The notes under the pieces are model-generated. The model was not told where the DNA came from. It saw only the letters and a program-made list of their open reading frames with translations, and ran no database searches. A stretch of DNA of 64,000 bases from Verrucomicrobium sp. BvORR106 (GTDB lineage: Bacteria; Verrucomicrobiota; Verrucomicrobiia; Verrucomicrobiales; Verrucomicrobiaceae): NCBI RefSeq assembly GCF_000739655.1, contig NZ_BATR01000167.1:51882-115881 (forward strand), read 5' to 3'. This document shows, piece after piece, positions 28,805 through 38,900 of the stretch; within the stretch, counting starts at the first letter, position 1; every line of letters starts with the position of its first letter. The position numbers and the translations under genes were made by a program.

Positions 28805-31740
28805 AACACCGCCGTTGAACTTGATGTGACTGGTCCCCCCGTGGTCCCAATACCACCCGGAAGCGCTCCCGCACTGTTCAGGCGCAACACACCGCCGTGT
28901 AAGAATGTGGTCCCGGTGTAGGTGTTCGTACCCGTAAGGATCGTCGTACCCACCCCCGTTTGATAAGAGCCAATAGTGGCGATCTCATAGAAGTTCAACC
29001 CCTGCGCGATCGTAGAGTTGGGGTTCTGGCTCAGTAGAATGGTGTTGTTGACCGTGTCAATATCAAGGATAGTCGTACCCAACGGAATGTTGGCACCCAG
29101 CACCTTCATCCCGATCTTGAGCCCATCTACCGAGGTCATATTCACCGTAGCATTCCCGTTGGTGAGATTGCCGATAATTGTCGTGGATGTAACGACCACA
29201 TCCTGCGTCTGATTGCTCACGCTTAGACCGGTGTGGACAAAATTCAGCTTTCCGGAGCCATAGTTTACAGCAGTGCCGGAAGGATTGGATGGAATACTGA
29301 CCGGCTGGTTAAGGAATATATAGCCATTGACGCTATCAATACTTACGATCACCGTTCCAGCGGGAATGCCCGTGCCAGAAATCGGCATGCCCACGACCAA
29401 ACCAGTAGGAAGAGTTTGAAGAACTGTATCGCCAATCTGAAATGTGGTCCGTGACACGGTTCCAGGATCGACAATAGTTGATCCAATCGTAAATGCAGCA
29501 GCCGGATTCCAGTTGTGCATCATCAAGTCGGCTCCTGTTGACGAGAGGAAGTTGCTCGTCAATTGCCCTCCAGTGATCGTCTTATTGAAGTTGCCAATAT
29601 GCGCTGCGGCAAGGATTGCACCTTGTTGAAGGATAAGCTTACCCGAGATATTGACAGTGCTCGCCTCTTGACGGTAGTAGCGAAGAAGCTGAATCGTCAG
29701 ATCGCCTGGGTCAGTAGTGCCAGAGAACACTGCAGAACCCTCAGAGAAATAGCGCTGGGCAATTGGCACCAAGTCCCAGTTGGCGGCATTGGCCGCATTC
29801 GAAGCAGGTGCGGCAACAAAGTATACTGACTGGCTGTCAGCATCCACGATGTCATTGTTGGTGCTAGACACCAGTGCAAAGTCATTTACACCAGGAGCAA
29901 CGAAGTCATTAAGGTTGGTCAGATCGGTCCGGTTCCAGTAGGTTGCCCATGACAGCACCTTGTTCTGCTCGATCGCAAGGTTACGGAGGAAGATATTGGC
30001 CGTCCCAGCTTCACGGAAAGCATTTTCAACGAAGGTCACAGTTCCACCAGCAAGGCGCACCACCGATTTTGGTTCCACTGCATCTTGCAGGAACAGGGAG
30101 GTGCTGGCTCCAATCTGAGATGTTGCCCATACTTGGGAAGCTCCCTCACCCACCGTAAACTGCCCTGGAAGAACTTGCTGCAAGTTGGCGGTTGCCGCCC
30201 CCACAAGTTCGAAAGTGCCTCCACCCACTGTAAGGGTCGCGATGTCCGAACGAGCAAATCGGTTGTTGTTTCCGCCAGCATTCACGTCCGTGCCGGTCAT
30301 CCGCATCATCAGTTGCAGACGTCCACCAACGACATTGTAACCAGTGATGCCGTACCCAGTCATCGCTGTGCTCGCCGTCGGGTTCATCACCATGGTCCCG
30401 GCACCCATCTTGGTGAAAATGTAGTCCCCTTCCGTGCCAGGAGTAGCCATCTGGCCTGTGAAGGTAATGCTACTATTCTCGTTCGTTACATCAAAGCGAC
30501 CATCGTAATTGATGGTGAAACCGCGATCTGTGCTGGTAGTCCCACCTGTGTACTGGAGCGTGCCACCATTCATTATCAGGTTGGATGCCGCATTGCTGGA
30601 GGCACCCAGAGCGCTTGCCGTGGTGCCAGCGGTGGCTGTCGCATTGAAGATGGTGTTCACTGAGAGCACGCCAGCGTTGATGGTCGTGACGCCAGTGAAG
30701 GTGTTTAAGCCTGCCAGCACGACCTTGCCATCACCCAACTTGTCAATTCCACTCAACTGCCCGCCCGACGTGTTGTTGCCGACCACAGCCGAGATGACCA
30801 AATCACCTGCGACGTTGTTCTGAATCAGAACCAGTTCGCTGGCCAGCGCGGCGGAAGTGCCAGGTGTAAGAGTACCAGATCCATTGATGGTGATATCGTT
30901 GGCCCCGACAGCAGCGGTCACCAGCAAACCACCGGTTGAAATGGTATTGACGCCATTCAAGGTGACAGTCCGCGGACCGACGTCCCCAAAGCGAAGGGTA
31001 TTGGTCGTCGCATTGGTCTGGGTATTGTTGTTTTGGACAGTGGTGTTCCTTGTCGCTCCCCAAGTGTCCACTGTGTAATTGGTGTACTTGCGGACAAAGC
31101 CATCCAGGACACCGATCACGTTACCGTTTCCATCTACCGCACCGTTGGCCCCGCCCACAATAGTAGAACCACTGTTCATGGCCCAGTCAGTGCCCCCTAC
31201 GGTCGCCCACCCTCCAAGGATCCCGTTGACGTTCAGGCGATCCAACGATGCAATGTCGTCCTGGCCAAAGTTTATAGTGCTCCCAGCGTTGCGGTTGATC
31301 GTGTTCAACTGCAAGACGGCACCACCATCAAGCCGCGTGATTTCGTTGTCGCCGGCGTTAAGAGTCAGGCTTGCGATCGTCTCCACAGTCCCCGCCGCGC
31401 CACCTTTGAGTTCAACCTTGCCACCCTGCCGACTTCCCCCGAGCGTCAAGTCAGCCTGATCCGCGAGCTTGCCGCCCGCATTGTTGGTGTAGTCAAGCCG
31501 CAAGGTGCCAGTGAGCACGGTATAGCTGGCGGAGCTCACGTTTCTAACGTTGTCGCCAGCAGTGATGATGTTGTTACCGGCCAAAACGACGGTGCCTTCA
31601 CCGTACTGGGTGATGCTGCCACGACCTCCCAAAGCCCCGCTGAAAGTCAACGACGCCCCTGCCCTGACCAAAACGTTGGAGTTCACGCCTACCAACACTT
31701 TGCCCGCCCATGTGCTATCGCCCGTCGTGGTCGCAATCAT
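28696..31740 (-). CDS. Giant repeat protein 2, middle part
   Basis: This 1014-codon frame begins at an ATG that overlaps the stop of the preceding frame (ATGA at 31740-31737). It starts in mid-repeat (STWAGKVLVGVNSNV, then GEGTVVLAGNN) and so is the continuation of one protein rather than a new gene. It carries one copy of the ILGGWATV module (about 30780-31350) and repeats such as GDGKVVLAGLNTFTG and YQTGVGTTILTGTNTYTGTT. The last 36 or so residues, after LPGGIGTTGG, are out of frame: with one extra G at 28835 the reading becomes TSHIKFNGGVLGLGFNNF, the normal continuation of this repeat family. Confidence 0.82.
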   Translation of the reverse strand: MIATTTGDSTWAGKVLVGVNSNVLVRAGASLTFSGALGGRGSITQYGEGTVVLAGNNIITAGDNVRNVSSASYTVLTGTLRLDYTNNAGGKLADQADLTLGGSRQGGKVELKGGAAGTVETIASLTLNAGDNEITRLDGGAVLQLNTINRNAGSTINFGQDDIASLDRLNVNGILGGWATVGGTDWAMNSGSTIVGGANGAVDGNGNVIGVLDGFVRKYTNYTVDTWGATRNTTVQNNNTQTNATTNTLRFGDVGPRTVTLNGVNTISTGGLLVTAAVGANDITINGSGTLTPGTSAALASELVLIQNNVAGDLVISAVVGNNTSGGQLSGIDKLGDGKVVLAGLNTFTGVTTINAGVLSVNTIFNATATAGTTASALGASSNAASNLIMNGGTLQYTGGTTSTDRGFTINYDGRFDVTNENSSITFTGQMATPGTEGDYIFTKMGAGTMVMNPTASTAMTGYGITGYNVVGGRLQLMMRMTGTDVNAGGNNNRFARSDIATLTVGGGTFELVGAATANLQQVLPGQFTVGEGASQVWATSQIGASTSLFLQDAVEPKSVVRLAGGTVTFVENAFREAGTANIFLRNLAIEQNKVLSWATYWNRTDLTNLNDFVAPGVNDFALVSSTNNDIVDADSQSVYFVAAPASNAANAANWDLVPIAQRYFSEGSAVFSGTTDPGDLTIQLLRYYRQEASTVNISGKLILQQGAILAAAHIGNFNKTITGGQLTSNFLSSTGADLMMHNWNPAAAFTIGSTIVDPGTVSRTTFQIGDTVLQTLPTGLVVGMPISGTGIPAGTVIVSIDSVNGYIFLNQPVSIPSNPSGTAVNYGSGKLNFVHTGLSVSNQTQDVVVTSTTIIGNLTNGNATVNMTSVDGLKIGMKVLGANIPLGTTILDIDTVNNTILLSQNPNSTIAQGLNFYEIATIGSYQTGVGTTILTGTNTYTGTTFLHGGVLRLNSAGALPGGIGTTGGPVTSSSTAVFWALASTTSLVGLGLGIISFNSRVAVDSLLMARIAR
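28835..28840 (-). other. G6 tract carrying a frameshift in giant repeat protein 2
   Basis: Six G in the coding strand after ATTGGGACCAC. Seven are needed to join the middle and C-terminal frames (TTGG-TSHIKFNGGV). Confidence 0.85.
30780..31350 (-). repeat. ILGGWATV module, copy 6 (giant protein 2)
   Basis: Coding sequence runs from an ITRLDGG/ALQLN-type lead-in through NVNGILGGWATVGGTDWA to ASELVLIQNNVAGDLVISAV. Borders are approximate. It shares order and motifs with the five other copies. Confidence 0.7.
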
Positions 31741-34700
31741 CCCCCCTCCAGGACAATTGTCTTCGCATCTGAATAGTTGACGTTGCGCAGATCCAAAACT
31801 CCTCCGACTGGGAAACCACTCACCGACTGGCCCCCCATCAGTACCACCGCATCACCAGCTGCGGCCCCGAGCGCCCCGTTCGCTGTCACCCCAAGCACGC
31901 CGCCGGTCACGACGGTCTTGCCTGTGTATGTATTGGCGCGGGTCAAGATCCAAGTGCCGTTGCCGGTCTTGTTGAGCGAAGTGCGCCCTCCCGTACCATC
32001 TCCAAGCACGAGATTGAAGGTGTTGTCACCAACGTTAAATCCGCCCAATGTCAATGTCCGCGCCCCACTCCCCGTGAATTTCACGGCGTCGGAGTACGTA
32101 GAATCACCAAAAGTGAGGATCGCATTGCGGCTTGTGCCATCAGCGATCAAAAATCCCGCCTCGTCGCCAACCCCTAATGTGAAGGATCGGTCGGTCACGG
32201 ATTGATTGGTTCCATTAAACCGCAATGCGCCCCCGTTGAGGATGAGATCTGTGGCCAAGTAGCCTGAGCCAATGCTACTTGTCTCGGAATAGCCACCAAG
32301 CCCAAGTTTGTTGACCGTAATTGTACCGCCAAGAATTTCAGTGACCCCGCTGTAGTCGCTACCATTTCCTGTCAGGGTAAGGTTTCCATTCCCAGTTTTC
32401 GTCAGGCTAAGCTTGCCTGCTGTCCCCTGGCTGAAAGCGGTATCCATGATGTCACCAGCATAAGTGGTGTTGCTTTCTTGATTGATAATGATCTTCGCCG
32501 CACTGGCGCTTCCGTTGTCAATCTTACCGTTGGTGGTCGATCCCCCGGTGAGCTCGTTAACAGTAACAGTGTTTCCATTGAGGCTGAAGCCACCAGTAGC
32601 CTGCAGTGCAAAGCTTCCTGAGGTATGAGTGAGCGAATTTGCTCCACCCAAAATGAGTCTCCCTCCGTTTAGCACGACTTTCCCTGAGAAATTGTTGGTT
32701 CCGAACAATGTCAGATCGCCCACTTCCACCCGAATGTCCCCGGCAATGGTATTGGTGCTCACCCCGTTGGTGCCCAGGTTTACCGAGCCACCAATGACGC
32801 GAATGTGGCTCATGGTATTGCTCCCAGTGACGTTCATCACTGCGGTGGTAATCGCGTTGATAGTCTCAAGACCGCCGGCAAACGTATTGTTGCCGTTAAG
32901 ATTAAGGGTATTTGGCCCCGTCCCCCCGCTGGTCGTATCGAACACGACGGCACCGACAGCATTGATCGGCCGGGTGATCGTCAACGTGGCATTCTGGTTT
33001 ACACGCAGTGTCCCTCCAGCCTCAGTTACGGTGATGTCACGGCCCGCATCATTGATGGTCACAGTACCCGCATTTGCCAAAAGCGTACCGCCATTGAAGA
33101 TAATGTCCGCAGTATTCGCTCCAAGCTGGTTTTGATTGCTGATGCTCAGAATGCCATTGTTGAGCCTGGTGGGCCCACGATAGGTGTTGGCATTGTTCAG
33201 CTGAAGAGTGCCAGCGCCGCTCTTTACGAGACTCAATGTTGAACCCGCACTCCGCTCAACGATCGAAGCATCAATTCGAAGCGTGTTGTTAAGCACGTTG
33301 ATGAAGAACTCGTCGTTCGCAGTTCCAACCGCGTTACCAGCGGTGATGGAGGCACTGTTGGTACCAGCGATAACGTGGTTATTGCCGCTTGAAAGGAGAC
33401 CGCCCGACTCGATGATCAAATCAGCTCCTGCGACGGCACCCAGAGTCAGCGTCAGCGCGCCGCTCGTCTGCTGAATATTCAAAGAGTTGATGGTCTTCAC
33501 CACCGTGGCCGACTGAGACGCAATCATCTTGGCGTTCACGGTCGTTGCGGTCCAAACGTCCTGGTTCGTGCCCGCATTGTTAAGTGCTTGCACTCCATTG
33601 GCACCGTAAACGGCAAACTCATTCCCGTTAACAGTAGCCCAGCCTCCAATGATGCCGTCATCTGAGGGCACAGCGCCACCGATCAGGATCCGGTTTTGCA
33701 GGTCTGCACCAAGATCAGTCCCCGTGAAGTCAATCGTCGCACCAGATCCCGCGGTACGAGTAATTCCAGCGAAGCTCAGTGCACTGGTGCCTCCAGTAGC
33801 TTTGGTGGTAATAATCTGACTCGATCCGCGAATGAGATTCAGCGTGCCCAACCCTTCAGAAAACGCGTTGGCACTTCCATCGTGAGCAAAGCTGATCGTC
33901 CCGCCATAGGAGTCGATTGGGGCAGCGTTGACACGGTCGGTAAGATTCGCTGAGCCAGTATTTCGAATCTCAAGATAGCCCTCGTTGACCCCTGGCCGGC
34001 CGTAGAGTGAGATCTTATTGGCGGTCAGCGTTCCAGAAGCCCCTGGTTGGATGGACATGTAGCTCCGCTTCAGGGTCACATCTCCTGCAACACTCAGCGC
34101 CCCTTGCACGATGACCTGCGAGAGCGGGCCTTCGACCATGAAACTTCCGCTGAAAGTGGCGCTAGCCCCTTGAAACCTGACGATCGAATTGTCCGCCATG
34201 TTCAGGAGCGGCCTGAGCATTCTAAAGTCCTCAAACGAGGTCACTGCGCCACTGAAATTGGTCGCCCCCGCGTGCCCGGCGATGGTGAGATCCCCTGCCA
34301 CCGTGACGCTTGAGGTGTAGTTCAGAGTCGCCGTCGTGTCACCCGTGCGGATGATGTTCCCTGTGCCTGAGACAATGCGGTTGAACCCGTTCCAAGTGTT
34401 ATTGACGCGAAACTCAAGAGTCGCATTGTTCGAGAGTGTCACATCGCTTGAAAAGCGGTTGTTGCTGCTGCCGTCCCGGACGTCGAAGAGAACCAAGGTG
34501 GCCCCATCCACCTGAGTGACCCCAGTGTAGCTGATGCGGTCACCAGCAAGGATTTGGGTGCCGGCCCCTTTAACGATCAAATTCAACACCGCGGTACTGG
34601 AGCCACCGCTGCGATTCCTAAGGTAACCTCCATAGTAAAAAACGTCCCCCGCCTGGGTGTTGAGGGTGAGGGTTGAATTCGCCTGTGCCCCAATTCCCCC

Positions 34701-35603
34701 GACAGTTCCAGTCGGGGTACCTTCATCCTGGGTTACTTCAATCACACCTTCTCGGGTGTGGTCAATGATGCCTCGTACGGTCTCTTCGTGACCGAGCATT
34801 TTGAAAAAGCCGTTGTTCCCGCTCGTGCCATCCATGCGGATGTACTTGTCATCAGCAATCTGCTCACTGGCCCCTAAATGAACGACAGCGGATCCAGTGC
34901 CACCACGGCTGGCATTGCCAATCAACAAGTGACCCGCAATGGCGTTGTCAGCCACATTTGCCGACACGTTTGAAAGAATCAAATTCGGGTTGGCCGAGTC
35001 ACCAAAGCCTCTATTGGCGATCTGGGTGTTGCCGGTGTAAGTGTTGGCCCCGGTCATCGTAAGCCTGCCACCACCTGACAGCAGGAGGCCTTTGCTGCCC
35101 GAGATGATTCCGTTGATCGTCAACCCCGCGTTGTTGTTCGCCGTATTGATGTTGACATTCAACAGGCTGGACAAGGTGATCGGCACATTGATCACGTTTG
35201 CAGCGGATGAAGCGCCCGTGATTCGATTGATGAACGCCCATCCGCCATTGCCGTTCATTTCCAGGGTGGCACCCGCCCCCGCTGCATTGATCGTAAACGC
35301 TCCTTCGTTTCCAGAGAGATCTCCCAAACTGAGCACACCAACCACCTCAGTGGTGCCAGTGGGGATCGTAATCACCAAACCAGCAGCACCAATATTACTA
35401 TTGATGTTGACGATGGCTCCTGGCGCAGACGGCACGACGCCGGGGCTCCAGTTTGCCGCCGTACCCCAACCTGGCGTGCCAGTTGTTGCGGTCCATTCAG
35501 TGAAACTTACTTGAGCAAATGCAGCGGAACCGCAAAGACCGAGGGCCAAAGCAGCGGCTGTGGAGCAGGACTTGAGGATCTGCAACGAACGGGGATTTTT
35601 CAT
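31737..35603 (-). CDS. Giant repeat protein 2, N-terminal part
   Basis: This 1288-codon frame has a clear signal peptide (MKNPRSLQILKSCSTAAALALGLCGSAAFA, cleaved before QVSFTEW). The mature start contains WGTAANWSPGVVPSAPGA, the NW-x-x-G-x-P opening common to secreted repeat proteins of this kind. Beta-strand repeats follow (GGGRLTMTGANTYTGNTQI, GAGTLQLNNANTYRGPTRL, GNGTWILTRANTYTGKTVV) with one ILGGWATV-type module at about 33240-33835. It stops at the G6 tract 31741-31746. Joined with the next two frames by one G at each tract, the protein has about 3159 residues. It lies 320 bases downstream of the larger giant gene, after a hairpin. Confidence 0.85.
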   Translation of the reverse strand: MKNPRSLQILKSCSTAAALALGLCGSAAFAQVSFTEWTATTGTPGWGTAANWSPGVVPSAPGAIVNINSNIGAAGLVITIPTGTTEVVGVLSLGDLSGNEGAFTINAAGAGATLEMNGNGGWAFINRITGASSAANVINVPITLSSLLNVNINTANNNAGLTINGIISGSKGLLLSGGGRLTMTGANTYTGNTQIANRGFGDSANPNLILSNVSANVADNAIAGHLLIGNASRGGTGSAVVHLGASEQIADDKYIRMDGTSGNNGFFKMLGHEETVRGIIDHTREGVIEVTQDEGTPTGTVGGIGAQANSTLTLNTQAGDVFYYGGYLRNRSGGSSTAVLNLIVKGAGTQILAGDRISYTGVTQVDGATLVLFDVRDGSSNNRFSSDVTLSNNATLEFRVNNTWNGFNRIVSGTGNIIRTGDTTATLNYTSSVTVAGDLTIAGHAGATNFSGAVTSFEDFRMLRPLLNMADNSIVRFQGASATFSGSFMVEGPLSQVIVQGALSVAGDVTLKRSYMSIQPGASGTLTANKISLYGRPGVNEGYLEIRNTGSANLTDRVNAAPIDSYGGTISFAHDGSANAFSEGLGTLNLIRGSSQIITTKATGGTSALSFAGITRTAGSGATIDFTGTDLGADLQNRILIGGAVPSDDGIIGGWATVNGNEFAVYGANGVQALNNAGTNQDVWTATTVNAKMIASQSATVVKTINSLNIQQTSGALTLTLGAVAGADLIIESGGLLSSGNNHVIAGTNSASITAGNAVGTANDEFFINVLNNTLRIDASIVERSAGSTLSLVKSGAGTLQLNNANTYRGPTRLNNGILSISNQNQLGANTADIIFNGGTLLANAGTVTINDAGRDITVTEAGGTLRVNQNATLTITRPINAVGAVVFDTTSGGTGPNTLNLNGNNTFAGGLETINAITTAVMNVTGSNTMSHIRVIGGSVNLGTNGVSTNTIAGDIRVEVGDLTLFGTNNFSGKVVLNGGRLILGGANSLTHTSGSFALQATGGFSLNGNTVTVNELTGGSTTNGKIDNGSASAAKIIINQESNTTYAGDIMDTAFSQGTAGKLSLTKTGNGNLTLTGNGSDYSGVTEILGGTITVNKLGLGGYSETSSIGSGYLATDLILNGGALRFNGTNQSVTDRSFTLGVGDEAGFLIADGTSRNAILTFGDSTYSDAVKFTGSGARTLTLGGFNVGDNTFNLVLGDGTGGRTSLNKTGNGTWILTRANTYTGKTVVTGGVLGVTANGALGAAAGDAVVLMGGQSVSGFPVGGVLDLRNVNYSDAKTIVLEGG
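31741..31746 (-). other. G6 tract carrying a frameshift in giant repeat protein 2
   Basis: The coding strand reads CTGGAGGGGGGATGATTGCG. With six G the frame stops (LEGG, stop); with seven it reads LEGGMIATTTGDSTWAG and continues. Confidence 0.85.
33240..33835 (-). repeat. ILGGWATV module, copy 5 (giant protein 2)
   Basis: The core is DDGIIGGWATVNGNEFAVYG, preceded by ATGGTSALSFAGITRTAGSG. The closing half (GADLIIESGGLLSSGNNHVI) is more divergent than in other copies. Borders are approximate. Confidence 0.65.
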
Positions 35604-35859
35604 TGTAAATACGAAGTGGTCTCTTTATCTCCGTTTTGGCGGACAATGACAAGCTGTTTCCCGATTTTCATTAAGCAGAGTCTTCATTTCGTTGGAGTTG
35701 GCGATATTAAACCAACAAAGACACGTGCCTACGGGGAGATTTCCGCAAAAGTCGAAGTACCCGGGTCGCAAAAGTTAAGAAAATCACAAAAAAGAGAAGT
35801 TGCGCCTTCTCCGGGCAGAGAAAGATTCACATTTGTTGATCAATTGTTCCCAAAACAGC
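35604..35859. other. Intergenic region between the two giant genes
   Basis: This AT-richer spacer precedes the second giant gene and should hold its promoter. I see no convincing -35/-10 pair and no supported ORF. Together with the hairpin at 35860-35907 it separates the two giant genes into probable independent transcripts. Confidence 0.4.
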
Positions 35860-35907
35860 GACAGCTCCAGGGGAGGGCCATTTAGGCCAATCCTCACTGG
35901 AGCTGTC
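35860..35907 (-). terminator. Long hairpin terminator after the 23-kb gene
   Basis: GACAGCTCCAG and CTGGAGCTGTC form a perfect 11-bp outer stem, and a nested GGCC-ATTTA-GGCC pairs inside it. It starts 16 bases after the stop of the giant gene on the minus strand; the downstream GCTGTTTTGGG gives a short T-run. Confidence 0.7.
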
Positions 35908-35923
35908 AATGTAGAGTCGACTC

Positions 35924-38900
35924 TTAACGACGGCGGCGGCGCATGAAGAGAAGCGCAAATCCGAGCATCAGCAGAAGAGCACGTGAAGGCTCCGGGGCAA
36001 CAACCAACAGGATCCCCTGGCTGTTGAACAGGCTCGTGTCCCACCTGAAGCCATTGCCAAGCTCAGGGAGCACCAGATCATTCCAGGAAATACCGCCGGC
36101 GTAAATGGCGCTTCCCGTGTTGATCCCGCCACTCACAGCGAACCAATCAATGAGATTGAAGACATCGCCTGCGGTAGCGGTGTACCCATTGTTGACCACC
36201 TCGATCTTCGTTCCAGCAGTCCAGGTCAGGGTGCCATTCACCACCAACTTGTCGTGTTGGTTGGCGAGGACTGGATCTGAAAGTGCATGGGAGAATTCGT
36301 CAGTGGTGATGCCCGCCACCCAACTTGCATAGTCCGTATCGCGATAGTCGAGATACGAGCTGTTGTTGTAGGTGGCGCGCTGGATCTGGAGCTGGGTGAC
36401 TGAGCCCGTTCCCAGGAGGGTGTTGCCATTGATCGTCAAAGTGCCCATGGAGCTGCCAGCATTGTCCCCTGGTTTGAGGAGACCATTTAGCTCCAACGTC
36501 AGACCACCTTGGACAAATCCGGTACCAGCAACAGTTGCCCCACCCTTTACAATCGTTCCCTGGGCATTTGCAGCTCCAGTATCACCCACACCGCCACGAC
36601 CAATCTGAAGCACACCAGCTTTCACCGTGGTCGTGCCAGTGTAGTCGTTATCGAGTGTCATTGTAGCCCAGCCATTGCCTGCTTTGACCACGTGCAACGC
36701 AGCGCTAACCGCCGTGTTGTTGCTGATCAGGTGGTTGGGCAAGGTACCGTTGCGGAAATGCACATCCCAAAGCGCCTCAGTATTTGAGGGTGTCGTCTGG
36801 GTGACCGTCAGCGTTCCTTCCGTGGTGCTGGCATTCTCAATGAATGCAGAGCTCCCGACAACTCCCTGGAAGTTACCCAGGCCATCGTTGCCGGATCCGG
36901 GCGTCGTCGTACCCAGGGGACCGTTGTTCGTATGCAGGCTGCCGATGGTGACATTGCTACCCGCCACCTGAAGTTTGGACGAGCCATTCATCGTCACGTC
37001 ATTCAACTCCGTGAGGGCCTTGTCATTTTCCAGGCGCAACACCACTTGCTCGTCCTGATCCCAGCTCTGGTTCAGGCCAAGGATGACATCGCCAGACCAA
37101 CCCGAGTTGTCCCCGCGGAACACGAAGTAACCAATGCCTTCACCCACTTGCTGGTTGTTGGCAGTGCCGTTGTTGGTGTCATCCACATGCAGCGAAAGGT
37201 TACCGGAGCGACCGTTAATCAGGTCGTCTTTGAACCCACCGGTGAAGTACATGAATGAGTAGGTGCCACCACTGAGTCGGGACGGCTGCTGCGTATAGAG
37301 CCCCAGGTTGTCACTAAGAGTGATGTCCCCATGGAAGTAGGCTTCAAGTCCAGCAGCTGTTTCAGCAACCGCGGTGATGCGCTTCGTTTGCAGCGGATTG
37401 TAGATCACGTTGATGTCCTGGAACACCTCATGAACCGCACCTGGGATGCCCTGCTCCCAGTACATCTGGATTTCGGCCACACCCTGACGGTTGTTTGCTC
37501 CCAAAGTAATGGCCTGGGTGCCCACGCCAGCAACCATCCCAGTGCTGATCAAACGCATGACACCTTCCTCCACTTTCAACGCCCCAGACCAGAGCAAGTT
37601 GTTGTCACGGAATTCCAGCACGCCCTGGCCGGACTTGATGATGTCTCCAGTACCGGTGAGATACCCACCACTGCTCTGGTTGAAACGGGCAGTCAGGCCT
37701 GCGGCCACATCCACCGTGAGGGTGCCTTGCACGTCGATGACGCCGTTGATGTGCGTCGTCCGGTTGGTAACCCCTGCGACCGGAGTCTGCCCGATGCGCA
37801 TGGTATTGTTCCCCTCAAAGCGCAGCCACTCTTCAATCCTCCACTCAACACCACCACCGGCTGCACCCAGGTACACCTCAAAATTGGTGCCCTGACGGAA
37901 GACGGTGCCATCAAGGAAGGACCGGTTGGTTCCCAGAATGGCAATGGTCTGAGTGCCGCTGGTTGCGGCAGTGTTGTCACCATTCAATCGGAGTGTCCCT
38001 TCGCGGACGTCAATCATCCCCGTAAAGCTGCCGTTGGCAGCGGATTCCCCTTCGATCCCCAGTGTGCCAGCTCCCATCTTGATCAAATCGCCGCCGACGA
38101 ACGAGCCTGCGTTCGCCGAGCCGTTGACGTAGGCGTAGTTGTTCTCAGAGATGATGTTCCCCTTGATGGTGAAGACGGCATCGCCATCCACGATGTCAAT
38201 CACACCACCATTGCCCCCGATCGTAACGTTGCGCTCATTATCGAGATCAGCAGTGCCTCCAGTCCACCGGAATGCACCACCATTCATGTAGATGGCATCG
38301 TTGGTCGCAGCCGCGAAGTCCACCTTCCCGAGCTGATTCATGTTGCTCACGGAAAGCACGGAGCCCGTCAAATGCCACTTCATTTCCTTGCCAGCGACAG
38401 AGTTGTCTGCGGTCAAGATGACTTGACGCGCTCCTTCATTGGCCCAGTTGGCGAGTGAAGCAGCTCCAGTGACACTGGGTCCAGTCACCACCACCACCGA
38501 GGGGGCCAGTGAAGCAGCCCCGATCTGCGAAGCGATGGTCAGTCGATTCTGCCCGTAGTGGTGCAGATAAAGCTCGCCATCATTCACAGTTGTCAGCACG
38601 CCACCGTAGATGGTCTTGTTAAACTGACCCACGTTGCTGGAAACAAGGATACCACCACTCGAGACGTTAAGCGTCGTCGTCCCAAGTCCAATGGCATTGT
38701 CAGATGCCGTGTCGAATCTCAAGGAGTTGATCGTCAGGTTGCTACCTGTGCCGAGCGACCCCGTGAAGCCGGTGCCATTTTCAGTGACGTTGGCCCCTGT
38801 CTCGAGCGTGCTTCTCCAGTTGGAAACATCGTTCTGAGTTTCCGACGCCACCCGGGTAAGCCCTTGGATCGCATTTCCGGTGGCATTGATCATCGCAAAG

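Noticed and set aside
31737..31740. ATGA stop-start overlap read as translational coupling between two separate genes
   Set aside because: The second frame starts inside a repeat without a signal peptide, and one extra G restores a continuous conserved repeat, so a frameshift within one gene is the better reading.
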